From JAPXLN01 sp033809515 (GTDB lineage Bacteria > Bacillota > Sulfobacillia > Fermentithermobacillales > Fermentithermobacillaceae): a stretch of 64,000 nt of DNA. This document shows, piece by piece, positions 43,212-53,037 of this stretch. The notes beneath the pieces were generated by a model. That model ran no database searches and had not been told where the DNA came from. It was given only the letters and a program-made list of their open reading frames with translations. The stretch lies in NCBI GenBank assembly GCA_033809515.1, contig JAPXLN010000001.1:186001-250000 (forward strand). Reading direction: 5' to 3'. The position numbers and the translations under genes were made by a program. How positions within the stretch are numbered: position 1 is the first letter of the stretch; each line of letters begins with the position of its first letter.

Positions 43212-44499
43212 TTATGTCAAGGATCCGGCGGGTGACGTTTTCCTCTGAGTCCTTCAGAGGATCTTTGGCGCCGATTTGCGCAAAGCCTTGAGACCCGCCG
43301 CCCTTGCCGCCAAGGGCTACGCCTATCCTGTCAGCCAGGACGCGTGCGTTAAGGCCTGCCTGTGCGCCCGAAACCCCGGTCGGTCCTGCCGGAAGAGACA
43401 AGACCAGCTGAAAGCGGGGTTCCCGGCTGTAGAAGGCTGCCAACCGCCCGGTCCCCTCTGAAACCTGGCGGGCAGCCAGCTTTAGCTCGTCAGACCTTTT
43501 GCCATCAAGGCATCGTATGATAGGAGGGACGCAAGTCTCAGTGCTGAAGGCATCGGCCTTTTTCTCTGACTCGAGAATCCTGCCAATCTCGACCAGCAAG
43601 AGCTCCTTGCGCAGGGCGTCCTTTTCCTTGTCCAAGTCTTTGCATTTTTTCAGCAAGTCTTCAACGCTTTCCGGGACCGACTCAATGGACTGGGAAAAAG
43701 CTCGAGCAGCTGCATCAAGCAGCGACTCTTTGAGCTCGTAATCCTTCAGGGCGCGCCATCCACAGCGAAATATGACTCTTACCCCACCATGGGCGCGGTC
43801 AATGCCGTTGATCTTTATGAGCCCCACCTGCCCTGAAGAAGTCACGTGGGTTCCGCTGCAAGCGCAAGCGTCGTAGTCTCCTATGTAAACAACCCTTATG
43901 AGGCCGCCCTGAGGGGGAATCCTGCTTCGAACATGGTCAGGCACATCATCTGCATACTCCCTGGAGATCACTGGAAGGTCCTGAAACACCGTTTGATTGG
44001 CAATGCTCTCGACGTTGCGAACATCAGACACAGTAATGTCTGCAATGTCAAGATCCACAGACACGTAGTCCCCTCCAAGGTGAAAACCTACGGTGTTCGC
44101 CTGAAGGGCATTCTCGAAGGCCCGGGATAAAATGTGCTGACCTGTGTGCTGCTGCATGAAATCAAAGCGCCGTTCCCGGTCAATGGTCCCCTGGACCGTT
44201 TGCCCTGGCTCAGGCAAGGGTAATGCTGAGTTGGTCTGCCCATATTCCCTACCTGGATCCTCAATAATGTGGACGACATGGTCTCCGGCATCGTACACCT
44301 GACTCACCTGGCAGACCACAGGCTTCGACCTTCCGGGAAAGGCAAGGGCCCCGTGGTCAGAAGGTTGACCGCCTCCTTCAGGGTGAAACAATGTCTGATC
44401 CAGCACAAGCCTGAGCTCCCGGCCGCTTGTCTCTGCTTTGGTCACGTGCCCCACGAAACTCGTGTGGTTTGGATTCTGCCAGTAAAGTCGCTTTGTCAC
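43189..44499 (-). CDS. alanyl-tRNA editing protein (AlaX-type with DHHA1 domain)
   Basis: Trans-editing enzyme that deacylates mischarged Ser/Gly-tRNA-Ala. The AlaRS-like second domain has the zinc motifs HTGQH and C-x3-H (ACSGTH). A coiled segment and a C-terminal DHHA1 domain with ALGGKGGGSQGFAQIG follow. The start is set at the GTG at 44499, preceded by GGAAGGAG with good spacing; its GTGA overlaps the stop of the ABC-F gene by 4 bp. That gives 436 residues. Pairing with an ABC-F protein may reflect a shared role in translation quality. Confidence 0.93.
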   Translation of the reverse strand: MTKRLYWQNPNHTSFVGHVTKAETSGRELRLVLDQTLFHPEGGGQPSDHGALAFPGRSKPVVCQVSQVYDAGDHVVHIIEDPGREYGQTNSALPLPEPGQTVQGTIDRERRFDFMQQHTGQHILSRAFENALQANTVGFHLGGDYVSVDLDIADITVSDVRNVESIANQTVFQDLPVISREYADDVPDHVRSRIPPQGGLIRVVYIGDYDACACSGTHVTSSGQVGLIKINGIDRAHGGVRVIFRCGWRALKDYELKESLLDAAARAFSQSIESVPESVEDLLKKCKDLDKEKDALRKELLLVEIGRILESEKKADAFSTETCVPPIIRCLDGKRSDELKLAARQVSEGTGRLAAFYSREPRFQLVLSLPAGPTGVSGAQAGLNARVLADRIGVALGGKGGGSQGFAQIGAKDPLKDSEENVTRRILDIISRPGLV

Positions 44500-46559
44500 C
44501 TGGAGGCTCCTTCCTTTCTTGCTATGCGTGAAGCAATCTCTTCCCATTTCTTATACATAGCTTCAAGTTCCTTCTCTATTTGGCCATGCTCTTTCCAGGG
44601 CAAGCTCGCAGGGTCGTCATAGAAAGCCGGATTGGCAAAGATCCCGTCTAACTCCTCGCGCCTTTGTTCCAGCACTTCAATGCATGATTCCACCTGAAGC
44701 AGTTCTTGTGTGGCCACGTCCTCCACAGACTGTTCACTCCTGGACTGTCTTAAAGCCTCCCTCATTATCCCTTTGCCCTTAATCTGCCTGGGTTTTGCCG
44801 GCCCCGCAAGGGCCCGGGTTGTCTCTTTGGACCCGTCCACACCCTTTTTCCCCTGCTCTTCAAAGTTTCCTGCTTGGGCCCGGAAAGAGGGCATGTCGTC
44901 TTCGTAGAGAACCGGTCCACCCGATTCGAAGGCGACCCTGTATTCAGAGTAGGTGCCCTTAAATACACGTATCCTGGTACCGTCAAAGACCCAGAGATGG
45001 GTGGCCAGACGGTCTATGAAGAACCTGTCATGCGATGCACAGATTATGGTGCCGGGAAAATCCTGCAGGGCGCCTTCAAGAGCTTCCTTTGAGGCCACAT
45101 CCAGGTGGTTTGTGGGCTCATCCAACACCAAAAGGTTGGCCTCACTGACAACCAACCGGGCAAGGGCCAGCCGATTTTTCTCCCCGCCCGAAAGGCTCCC
45201 CACTTTCTTATATACATCGTCGCCTGAAAACAGAAATCTGCCCAGCAGATCTCTGGCTTCCTGGTTGTCTAGCCCCAATTCTCCGATTTCCTCCAAAACC
45301 GTAGACTCATCATCAAGGTCCTGGAATCCCTGGGTGAAGTAACCCGCTTGCACGTTATGACCCCAGACTACTTCGCCTTCATATTCATCATCAATACCGA
45401 GCAGGCAGCGCAAAAGCGTTGTCTTGCCGCAACCGTTAGGTCCGATCAAGGCAACCCGGTCGCCGTTTCGCACTTTCCATGTGAAACGGGCAAACAGCCG
45501 CCGAAGGCCTGCAGAATCTTGCCGGTCTTCTGCGCCTTGGCTGACAGGGTAACTCTTGCCAAGGTCTATGATGTCCATGACCTCGTTGCCTGTCTGCATA
45601 GTCATTTCGAAGCGTATGCCCATGGAACGCTTGGCTTTTCGGGGCTTTTCGACAATCTCCAGTCTCTCTAGCATCTTCTCCCGGCTTCTGGCCTGACGGG
45701 TTCGCCTCTTATCTGCCTTCCATTTCTGGATGAATTCCCGGGTACGCCAGATGAGCTCCTGCTGGCGCCGGTACGCCTCCTCCTTCTGCCTGATCTCAAG
45801 CTCTTTGGCATTCAGGTAGGCTGTATAATTCCCCGTATAGGTCGTGCCATGAGCTGCCTCAAGTTCCAGCACCTTGTCTGCGAGTTTATCAATGAAGTAG
45901 CGGTCATGGCTCACCATAAGAACGGCGCCTCCATAGTTTGCCAGGAAGGACTCAAGCCACTCAACCCCGGACAGATCCAGATGGTTGGTTGGTTCATCCA
46001 AAAGGAGAAGGTCGCTCTCTTGCAGAAGAAGCCTTGCAAGGGCCGCTCGCACTCTTTCACCGCCGCTGAGAACCGATAGATCCTTGTTGAAATTGTCCTC
46101 GGAAAACCCAAGACCCGCCAGAATAGACCTGGCCTTGTACTCAAGGCTGTATCCGTCCAAAGCTTCAAATCGCGCCGTGACTTTGCCGTACTCCTGCAAA
46201 ACCCGGTCGACCTCAGCCGACGACGGGTTCGGCGGAGACGCCATGCTGTGTTCGAGACTTTTCATCTTCTCCCAGAGGTCTGCAATGTCTTTTCGGGATG
46301 CAATAGTTGAGGCCAGTAGGTTCCCTGACAAAGACAGGTTCTGAGACAAGTAGCCCATAGAAGCTCTAGCCGAAAACCACACGGAACCCTCATCAGGCTC
46401 GAGTTCCCCTGCTATGACTCTCAGGAGGGTGGTCTTGCCTTCTCCGTTCCTGCCGACGACGGCAACCTTCTCTCCTCTGCCAAGGGTGAATGAAAGGGAG
46501 TGAAACACGCAGCGTGAGCCATAGAATTTCCCAAGGTTATGTGCGGTCAGAATTGTCAT
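44496..46559 (-). CDS. ABC-F family ATPase (ribosome-associated)
   Basis: A soluble 687-residue protein with two ABC domains and no membrane segment. Walker A motifs are GRNGEGKTT and GPNGCGKTT; signatures are VLSGGERVR and SLSGGEKNR; Walker B motifs are LLLLDEPTNHLD and LLVLDEPTNHLD. The linker between the domains includes the KADKRRTRQARSREKMLERLE helix. The C-terminal 80 residues form a coiled coil like that of Uup. ABC-F proteins act at the ribosomal E site in translation or antibiotic protection; which subfamily this is cannot be settled by eye. It is cotranscribed with the AlaX-type gene. Confidence 0.93.
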   Translation of the reverse strand: MTILTAHNLGKFYGSRCVFHSLSFTLGRGEKVAVVGRNGEGKTTLLRVIAGELEPDEGSVWFSARASMGYLSQNLSLSGNLLASTIASRKDIADLWEKMKSLEHSMASPPNPSSAEVDRVLQEYGKVTARFEALDGYSLEYKARSILAGLGFSEDNFNKDLSVLSGGERVRAALARLLLQESDLLLLDEPTNHLDLSGVEWLESFLANYGGAVLMVSHDRYFIDKLADKVLELEAAHGTTYTGNYTAYLNAKELEIRQKEEAYRRQQELIWRTREFIQKWKADKRRTRQARSREKMLERLEIVEKPRKAKRSMGIRFEMTMQTGNEVMDIIDLGKSYPVSQGAEDRQDSAGLRRLFARFTWKVRNGDRVALIGPNGCGKTTLLRCLLGIDDEYEGEVVWGHNVQAGYFTQGFQDLDDESTVLEEIGELGLDNQEARDLLGRFLFSGDDVYKKVGSLSGGEKNRLALARLVVSEANLLVLDEPTNHLDVASKEALEGALQDFPGTIICASHDRFFIDRLATHLWVFDGTRIRVFKGTYSEYRVAFESGGPVLYEDDMPSFRAQAGNFEEQGKKGVDGSKETTRALAGPAKPRQIKGKGIMREALRQSRSEQSVEDVATQELLQVESCIEVLEQRREELDGIFANPAFYDDPASLPWKEHGQIEKELEAMYKKWEEIASRIARKEGASR

Positions 46560-46629
46560 TTGAAGGTCCTCCTTACGATCAGGTGTTCGGTTTCAAAAAG
46601 GGCACAATGAGGCCAGGAAGTATTAGAAG

Positions 46630-46688
46630 CCTCTTTGGAGAGGTATTCCCGCCCTCAAACCGAACTCCATAAGGAAGAACTCCTTCCT
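46630..46688. other. two small hairpins in the ABC-F / M14 divergent gap
   Basis: CCTCT-TTGG-AGAGG (46630-46643) and AGGAAG-AACTC-CTTCCT (46672-46688) lie in the 234-bp gap between the divergent ABC-F and M14 genes. They could belong to a leader of the ABC-F gene, since such genes are often attenuated, but no leader peptide is evident. Confidence 0.3.
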
Positions 46689-46793
46689 GCAGCGTGGATT
46701 TGCTTGCCCTAAGACTATACCATGCTGAATAGGACCAAGCAACACTGCTGCAAACGCATTGCAGGCGCGAAAAGTGCAAGAGGTGCATAGATA

Positions 46794-49700
46794 ATGAAAC
46801 CAATCAAGCTAGGGAATCTGTTTGAACTTGGCTCGTGGCTTGCTGACAAAGACGGAGACCATCTTGCCGACGGCCTGAACGTGAGCTTGATCGTTCCCCC
46901 TGAACTGCCTGCGGACGTACACTGGGCAGTAAATCAGCTGGCGCTTCGCCTGGGAATTGAGGTCACCGGCCTTACTCTGCCAATTTGCTATGCAACACAA
47001 GAGGATCCGCCCCCGGGCAACCTGCGAGCCGTCATATGTCCCTGCCCGGGAAAGTTCCCCGATGGCAGGAATCTCCCTCCATCTGAACCAGGTCGGGGAA
47101 TTGCTCTTCTTGACGGTCAGGACCTGCTGATCTTCGGAGACAATGAGGGGCTGGTCAACATATTGTGGTACCTCGCAGCCCTTTTCCCCCAACTCCCGGT
47201 TAGAGGCAGCAGCGGGCAAGTGGAATGGATCACCGTATCCGAGGCAGTAGACCGTATTCACGCAGCCGGCCATACTGGTCATTCAACAGTAGAGCCTTCA
47301 GGTTTGGCCTGTGACGGCAAGGCTGTTACCCTGCTTTTCCCGCGCACACTTTCGGATACCCTTGAAACCGAAATCATGAGCTTTGAGTTGGCTATGTCCG
47401 GGGCCGCTCAGAAACCTGGCTATGAAGCCGTACCGAGGATGAGCTGCCTGACCCAAGCTTTTACTGTTTCCGGGTTGCTAGAGGACACAGACGGCGACCT
47501 TTTACCCGATAATATCAGGGCGCCTCTGACCCCTCCGGGCCTTTCTCCCCAGGAGCAAGTGAGCGTAACCAACCTTCATGCCAGAGCAGGTGCCGAAACG
47601 CTGGGGCACCGGTTCTGGTCTTTGCAGACATACCGGCAGACCGGTGCATGTTCTTTTTTCTCAATCCAGGAAACACAGGACGACCAGGCCACAGTGGCCT
47701 TAGGCGACAGAGGGGTCATAGTGACAGGTTCTGCTCATGCCAGGGCTGGAGCATGGGACTACCTGGCGAAGCAGTTCCCCGAAACAGGGATTGGGGTTTC
47801 CTGGGAGGAAGTGCTTTTTCACCTGGAGGGCATAGCCCGCAGACGAGGCTTTCAACATGACCGGAACCCTCAGGTTACATGGATTGAGCCCGAGGTTGTC
47901 TGGGAGGTTGACCAGGTCAGAACCTTCTGGCTTGATCTGTGCCGTCAAAACGCAGTGGGTCCGAACCCGGAAATACGGGTTTCCGAACCCTTGAGCGTGC
48001 GGCAAGGTCTTCGCCGGGAGCTTTTGGCCATTGCCCGGGACAACCAGCTGGCTGTGACAGGCCTGAAAGTGCGCTGCGCCTACAAGCAAGGTCTCCACTG
48101 GATTATGGAAGAAGTCATCCCTGCCCTGGAAAGACACTCTTCTGAGATAGACAGGTGCGTCCTGGAGTTTGCTCCTTTTCGCGAAAAGGACGCCCTTGAC
48201 CCTGAAGCAAGATGGCTTCTGGAGATCTACCCTGCAGATGAGGTCCTAGCCAAGACCCTCTCCATTGACGTTGACAAAATCAGCTTTGCAATGAACGACT
48301 GCCTGTCTTCTACATACCGGTTTGCCGCCTTATCCGGAGACGACAAGGTCATATACACCAGCGAATTCGCCGTCTGGTACAGCGCATTGCCATATATTGG
48401 CTGTCTGGGGTCTACTCCCACCGTTCACCCGGCCACGGGAGGTATCAGATGGAAAGACAAAGAGAAGGGCTTCAGGCACATTCACGTGCCCACGGACTCT
48501 GAGAGGATTATGGAGGTCTACCACCGGGTCATCCTGCCTCAAGCCCGGTCATTGGCGCAGAAGCTAGGCCTCAGCCAGGAATCTCAGCCTTTTTTCGAGA
48601 CGCTGGAGATTGAGGCTCGACTAAGTGAGCCCGAGGAGCGCCTTGGAATCCGCCAGGAGCTTATATCCCCGGCCGACGCCTTACATGAAGACCTCTACTT
48701 CATTGGCCTTGACATGTTCAGCCGTCTGGGAGCCCAGCATAAAACGAGGTTGCGAGCGCCGGGCTTGATACTTCCAACGGTAGTTGTGACCAAAGGGGAA
48801 CCTCCCCGCTTGCGATACCGGCTACTGCCAAAGGTTACAGCCGATGCCATCAATAGCCCTGTGTTGAAGGAGATTGTGCTTGACGGCGGAAGGGTCACGT
48901 CTTCACGATTGGAATGGGCCGTTCCGTCAGAAGAAGAAGCTCGCCGGATTGCCGGGCTGCTGTTGGCAGAGGCAGGGTCCTCTGGGCAATGCCAGGAAAC
49001 CCAACTTCCTACCCAAATGCCTGTGGCAATGCAAGCCGAGGTCTCCTTTGCATACCCGGGCGGCTACTTGAAGCAGCTGCTTCCGGCAGGCGTCTTTCGA
49101 AACCTGCCGATCCTGCAGAGACGAACATTCGCCGCAAAAGACTCATGGGCCGAAGAGAGCATTGTGTACCAGGAAGAGTGCCTAACAAGACTGGCCCTTT
49201 TGAGTGCCAAACCGGGAGTGGTCTGCCGTTTGACCGGAGTATCCAGGCAAGGTCGACCCATATACTCCATAGCTGCCACGAGCCCGGGACAGGGCCGGAT
49301 TCAGGTGAGCGCTAAACACGCAGGGCGAAAGCTTACATACATGCTCAACAACCGTCACCACGCAAACGAAGTGTCTAGCACCGGGGCCATTCTCAATCTC
49401 ATGGAGGAACTGGCTGATGAAAGCTCCGGTCTCAGGCAGGTGCTTACCAGGGTGAATGTGGCTGCGGTCCCCCTGGAAAATGCCGACGGGGCCGCGCTTC
49501 ACCAAGGCCTGGCGCAGTACAACCCTGAACATAAGTTCCACGCAGCGCGCTTCAACTCACAGGGCCGGGAATTTGTGGATTCGTACTTTAGGCCCAACCC
49601 TTCAGTCCCGGAAGCTGGTGTCCTCCCGGCTCTGTGGAGACGCTGGGTTCCAGACATTGTCGTAGACAACCACGGCATCCCTTCCCACGAGTGGGAACAG

Positions 49701-50240
49701 CCTTTTTCAGGCTATCTTTGTCCCTGGTTTTCTAGCTTCTGGATACCCCGTTCCCTGTTCTACGGATACTTCTATTACCTAAATGACGACAGTCACCCAT
49801 CCAGACAAGCAGCCAAGGGTCTGGAATCTGCAGTGTCCGGAGCTCTTGTGACAGAAGCTGACGTACGCCACCGCAACCTGGAACTTCTCAAGGCCTGGAA
49901 CAAATACTTTGTTCCATATCTGAAAGACCATTTCCCCGGAACACAGAAAGACGGCATGATATGGTACTATGTGCCGCGGGAACCCGGTGACCGCGGATGG
50001 TCCTTCTCTCAAAGGTTCCCGCACTTAACGGTGCTTGACTGGACAACCGAGGTGGCTGATGAGACAGCTCAAGGTTCCTACCTGGAACTCTGTGTACGTA
50101 CTCACTTTTTGGCCCAGAAAGCGGGCCTGCAGTGGCTGGCCAGGCAGCCCATTGCTCTGGAGCGTGCGGTGAGGGAGGAATCCGGAGGGGTGTACCGGGC
50201 CATAGCACGAAGGCGCCCTCTTGTTCCGAAGACCCTGTAG
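46794..50240 (+). CDS. very large M14 zinc carboxypeptidase-like protein
   Basis: A 1,148-residue protein whose last 330 residues form an M14 metallocarboxypeptidase domain. Zinc ligands are His856 and Glu859 (HHANE) and His960 (DNHGIP), with a candidate catalytic Glu1086 (TTEVADE). PLENADG replaces the usual NPDG. The N-terminal 820 residues contain two related units of about 215 residues, each starting with a calcium-loop-like motif (DKDGDHLAD at 18-26, DTDGDLLPD at 231-239) and continuing with a conserved A-x-L-H/A-R-x-G segment. No signal peptide is seen, so it appears cytoplasmic. An ATG at 46794 follows AGAGGTG. A strong terminator follows the gene. Substrate is unknown. Confidence 0.85.
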   Translation: MKPIKLGNLFELGSWLADKDGDHLADGLNVSLIVPPELPADVHWAVNQLALRLGIEVTGLTLPICYATQEDPPPGNLRAVICPCPGKFPDGRNLPPSEPGRGIALLDGQDLLIFGDNEGLVNILWYLAALFPQLPVRGSSGQVEWITVSEAVDRIHAAGHTGHSTVEPSGLACDGKAVTLLFPRTLSDTLETEIMSFELAMSGAAQKPGYEAVPRMSCLTQAFTVSGLLEDTDGDLLPDNIRAPLTPPGLSPQEQVSVTNLHARAGAETLGHRFWSLQTYRQTGACSFFSIQETQDDQATVALGDRGVIVTGSAHARAGAWDYLAKQFPETGIGVSWEEVLFHLEGIARRRGFQHDRNPQVTWIEPEVVWEVDQVRTFWLDLCRQNAVGPNPEIRVSEPLSVRQGLRRELLAIARDNQLAVTGLKVRCAYKQGLHWIMEEVIPALERHSSEIDRCVLEFAPFREKDALDPEARWLLEIYPADEVLAKTLSIDVDKISFAMNDCLSSTYRFAALSGDDKVIYTSEFAVWYSALPYIGCLGSTPTVHPATGGIRWKDKEKGFRHIHVPTDSERIMEVYHRVILPQARSLAQKLGLSQESQPFFETLEIEARLSEPEERLGIRQELISPADALHEDLYFIGLDMFSRLGAQHKTRLRAPGLILPTVVVTKGEPPRLRYRLLPKVTADAINSPVLKEIVLDGGRVTSSRLEWAVPSEEEARRIAGLLLAEAGSSGQCQETQLPTQMPVAMQAEVSFAYPGGYLKQLLPAGVFRNLPILQRRTFAAKDSWAEESIVYQEECLTRLALLSAKPGVVCRLTGVSRQGRPIYSIAATSPGQGRIQVSAKHAGRKLTYMLNNRHHANEVSSTGAILNLMEELADESSGLRQVLTRVNVAAVPLENADGAALHQGLAQYNPEHKFHAARFNSQGREFVDSYFRPNPSVPEAGVLPALWRRWVPDIVVDNHGIPSHEWEQPFSGYLCPWFSSFWIPRSLFYGYFYYLNDDSHPSRQAAKGLESAVSGALVTEADVRHRNLELLKAWNKYFVPYLKDHFPGTQKDGMIWYYVPREPGDRGWSFSQRFPHLTVLDWTTEVADETAQGSYLELCVRTHFLAQKAGLQWLARQPIALERAVREESGGVYRAIARRRPLVPKTL

Positions 50241-50244
50241 AAAG

Positions 50245-50280
50245 AAGCCGGGCAGCTGCGGAATGCTGCCCGGCTTTGTG
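50245..50280. terminator. strong terminator hairpin after the M14 gene
   Basis: A perfect 12-bp stem AAGCCGGGCAGC (50245-50256) / GCTGCCCGGCTT (50265-50276), loop TGCGGAAT. It ends in TTTGTG and may serve both the M14 gene and convergent gdhA. Confidence 0.85.
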
Positions 50281-50346
50281 CTTCTTCTAAGTACTGATCC
50301 CTAGAACGCTCTTTGATTTGTCCCTGAGCGCCAAGAGAGATGTGCG

Positions 50347-51603
50347 CTAGGACATGTCTATGGTCAGGGCCATTGAATCAACTACACGCCTAATGGACAG
50401 CATGAAAGCTGCAGTCCTCAGGGTTACCTTCTCCGCTTGGGAGAGGGCCCAGACCTCATCAAGACACGACACCATCATTCCGTCGAGCTTGGCGATAACC
50501 TCGTCGAAGCTCCATGCGAGTCCTTGCAGGTTCTGCGCCCACTCGAAGTAGGATACAGTTACGCCGCCTGCGTTGGCAAGGATGTCCGGAACGCACACAA
50601 TGCCCCTTTCGGCAAGGATGGCATCGGCAGCGGCAACGGTAGGCCCGTTGGCAGCTTCGACCATCAGCTTAACCTTCATCCTGCGGGCCACGTCTTCGGT
50701 GATCTGGTTCTCCATGGCAGCAGGTATCAGGACGTCAGCGTCAACAGTGAGGAGCTCGTCGTTGGAGATGCTCTTGATACCCGGTACCGAGTACCCCTCA
50801 ATCAGGTGGTTCTTTGATGTGGCTGTGTACTCCTGAAGCTCTCTGACGTTCAGACCGTCTGCATGGTACAGGCCGCCGGATACGTCAGAAATGGCCACGA
50901 TCTTGCAGCCGGCGTCGTACAGCCTTCGGGCAGCCCAGCTTCCTACTTTTCCGAAGCCCTGAATGGCGATGGTGGTCTCCTTGGGATCTAGGCCCATCTT
51001 CTCCAGGGCCTTCAGGGTCACTATTGCCACACCGTAACCTGTAGATTCGCGCCTGCCCAGAGAACCTCCGGCAAGTACAGGCTTCCCGGTCACGATTGGG
51101 CGCATCTGATAGCCTGCAAGCACACTGGCCTCGTCGGCCATCCATGCCATCATCTGTTCTGTAGTGTTGACGTCAGTGGCAGGTACGTCCACCCAGGGAC
51201 CTAGCACAGGCATAAACCGCCTCACGTACTCGCGAGTCAGAGCTTCTGTCTCCCGGGCATCGAGTTCTCTCGGATCAATGGAAACGCCGCCTTTAGCTCC
51301 GCCGTAGGGAATGTTCAAGAGGGAACACTTCCAGGTCATCAGGCCTGCCAATGCTGACACCTCGTCCAGGTCAACATCGGGGTGGTAGCGGATGCCTCCC
51401 TTGTAAGGTCCGCGAACGTTGCAGTGCTGAACCCTATAAGCCTGGATCATCCGGAGCTTGCCCCCTACCCGCATGGGTATGTTTACGATCACCGTGCGAT
51501 CGGGCTCCATCAGAACCTTCCTTACATCATCGCTGAGGTTCAGCCTATTTGCCGCTTCGTTGAAAAACGTTTGAACGTTGTTCAGAAGCGTAGATGCACA
51601 CAT
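50347..51603 (-). CDS. gdhA: glutamate dehydrogenase (Glu/Leu/Phe/Val family)
   Basis: A 418-residue hexameric-type dehydrogenase that interconverts glutamate and 2-oxoglutarate plus ammonia. Visible features are GPYKGGIRYHPDVDLDEV, the catalytic-Lys segment IPYGGAKGGV, DVPATDVNT, the dinucleotide fold GFGKVGSWAA followed by an Asp-ending strand (ISDVSGG, suggesting NAD preference), and ANGPTVAAAD. Length and residues fit catabolic enzymes of clostridia and thermophiles. With the nearby peptidases it supports amino acid fermentation. It lies downstream of tldE but is separated by more than 150 bp. Confidence 0.94.
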   Translation of the reverse strand: MCASTLLNNVQTFFNEAANRLNLSDDVRKVLMEPDRTVIVNIPMRVGGKLRMIQAYRVQHCNVRGPYKGGIRYHPDVDLDEVSALAGLMTWKCSLLNIPYGGAKGGVSIDPRELDARETEALTREYVRRFMPVLGPWVDVPATDVNTTEQMMAWMADEASVLAGYQMRPIVTGKPVLAGGSLGRRESTGYGVAIVTLKALEKMGLDPKETTIAIQGFGKVGSWAARRLYDAGCKIVAISDVSGGLYHADGLNVRELQEYTATSKNHLIEGYSVPGIKSISNDELLTVDADVLIPAAMENQITEDVARRMKVKLMVEAANGPTVAAADAILAERGIVCVPDILANAGGVTVSYFEWAQNLQGLAWSFDEVIAKLDGMMVSCLDEVWALSQAEKVTLRTAAFMLSIRRVVDSMALTIDMS

Positions 51604-51756
51604 CTTAAGCTTCAGCTCCTTCCTACTTTATGACCTGCTCACTCACGGCAAGTGGGGCAAGGTCACACCAAGATAGATTCTAGACAGACAGCCCGAACTC
51701 CTCTTCGACATGCTGCCCTATATTTCGCCGGGTCCGGAGCATACTCTAGACTCCTT

Positions 51757-53037
51757 CTACTTGGTTGTAATGACCACTTCATCAAGAGCTACATACGGAT
51801 AGTTGGAACCGCCCGACGGCTTGGTTTCCTTACTGAAGCCTATTAGATGGTCTTTGAAATGGGTGAAAGAATTCACTGAGAACATACAGTTCTTCACCCT
51901 GCCGGCTATTTTGCCGTTCTCTACTTTCAAACCCAGGGAGACTGTGCCCGAAACGTTGCCGCTGTAAGGATTGCCTGTCCAGGCTCCCATGGTTCCGAAG
52001 ATGATGAGGCCACGGTCGATCCCTTTGAGCAGCTCATCAAGGGTCTTGTCTCCGGGAACAAGAATGGTGCAATGAGGCGAAGGCCCGCCGCCGCTTCCGT
52101 TGCCCGTGGATTCCCTACCCAGAGCTTTCGCCGTTTCCAGGTCAAGAAGCAGATCCCGGGCCACGCCGTTTTCGATAAGCACGTTTCGCCTGGTAGGAAT
52201 CCCTTCTCTGTCAAAGGGCACGCTTGACGTTTCCCTGGGAAGGGTACCGTCGTCCACCAAAGTCACACGAGGATCCAGAAGCTGCTGCCCCAAACGCTCC
52301 TTCAGGGGCGAAATGCCCTGCACAAACGCCTTCCCGTTGAGAGATGAAAGGAAGGGCCTCATTAGGTTTCCTACCTCGCCGGGGGCAAAAATGACCGGAT
52401 ATGTGCCTGGAACAAAATCAGTTACGTGCCTGGCCCATTCGAACCTCTGAGCCGCTTCTTTCTTGAGACCCTCGTAATCTATGTCAGTTGACCAGGATGA
52501 CCTTGATTCGCCGAAGCCCAGGAAGTCATCTCCCTGAATCAAACGGCCGCCCACGCTTGCGCTCCATACAGTCTTTCTGTATGACCCATCAAAACCGTTG
52601 CTGTTGGCAAGGGTGACCGCCATCTCGCGCCACCCAACACTTGCCGAAGCGCGAATGGCCGCGTCGCACTCTCTCATTGCAAGGAGCAAATCCTCGCTTA
52701 TCTCCACCATGGTCTTGAGGTCAACCTGGGAGACTTTGTCGCACGCAATCTCCATCTCAGAAATAGGGGACTGCCCGGGAAACTCATAGGCAACGTCGTT
52801 GCCGTACTTCACAAGTTCCAGGGCGTTCTTAAGCATTTCCTTCTCGCTGCGAGGCTTGCTGCTTCCGGCAACGCTCATTTTCCCCGACTGAATGAGCCTT
52901 AGGGTACTGCTTGTGTTGCGGCTCTTACTAGTGCCGGCAAACTCGTTATTCTGGAACCGGACCGAGACAGAATCCACGGTTCTGGTGTGAATCTCAGCCT
53001 GAGCTCCCTTTGGAAGTTCTTTGAAGATGGCCGACAT
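51757..53037 (-). CDS. tldE: TldE/PmbA-family protease subunit
   Basis: A 426-residue partner of TldD. It lacks the HExxxH motif, as TldE does, and carries the family's segments FAPGEVGNLMRPFLSSLNGKAFVQG, GTLPRETSSVPFDREG and NPYSGNVSGTVSLGLKVENGK. The start is the ATG at 53037, which shares a base with the TldD stop (TGATG); an upstream frame extension to 53127 lies wholly within tldD and is not expected to be used. TldD/TldE degrade unfolded peptides or mature ribosomal peptides; no precursor peptide gene was recognised nearby. Confidence 0.92.
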   Translation of the reverse strand: MSAIFKELPKGAQAEIHTRTVDSVSVRFQNNEFAGTSKSRNTSSTLRLIQSGKMSVAGSSKPRSEKEMLKNALELVKYGNDVAYEFPGQSPISEMEIACDKVSQVDLKTMVEISEDLLLAMRECDAAIRASASVGWREMAVTLANSNGFDGSYRKTVWSASVGGRLIQGDDFLGFGESRSSWSTDIDYEGLKKEAAQRFEWARHVTDFVPGTYPVIFAPGEVGNLMRPFLSSLNGKAFVQGISPLKERLGQQLLDPRVTLVDDGTLPRETSSVPFDREGIPTRRNVLIENGVARDLLLDLETAKALGRESTGNGSGGGPSPHCTILVPGDKTLDELLKGIDRGLIIFGTMGAWTGNPYSGNVSGTVSLGLKVENGKIAGRVKNCMFSVNSFTHFKDHLIGFSKETKPSGGSNYPYVALDEVVITTK

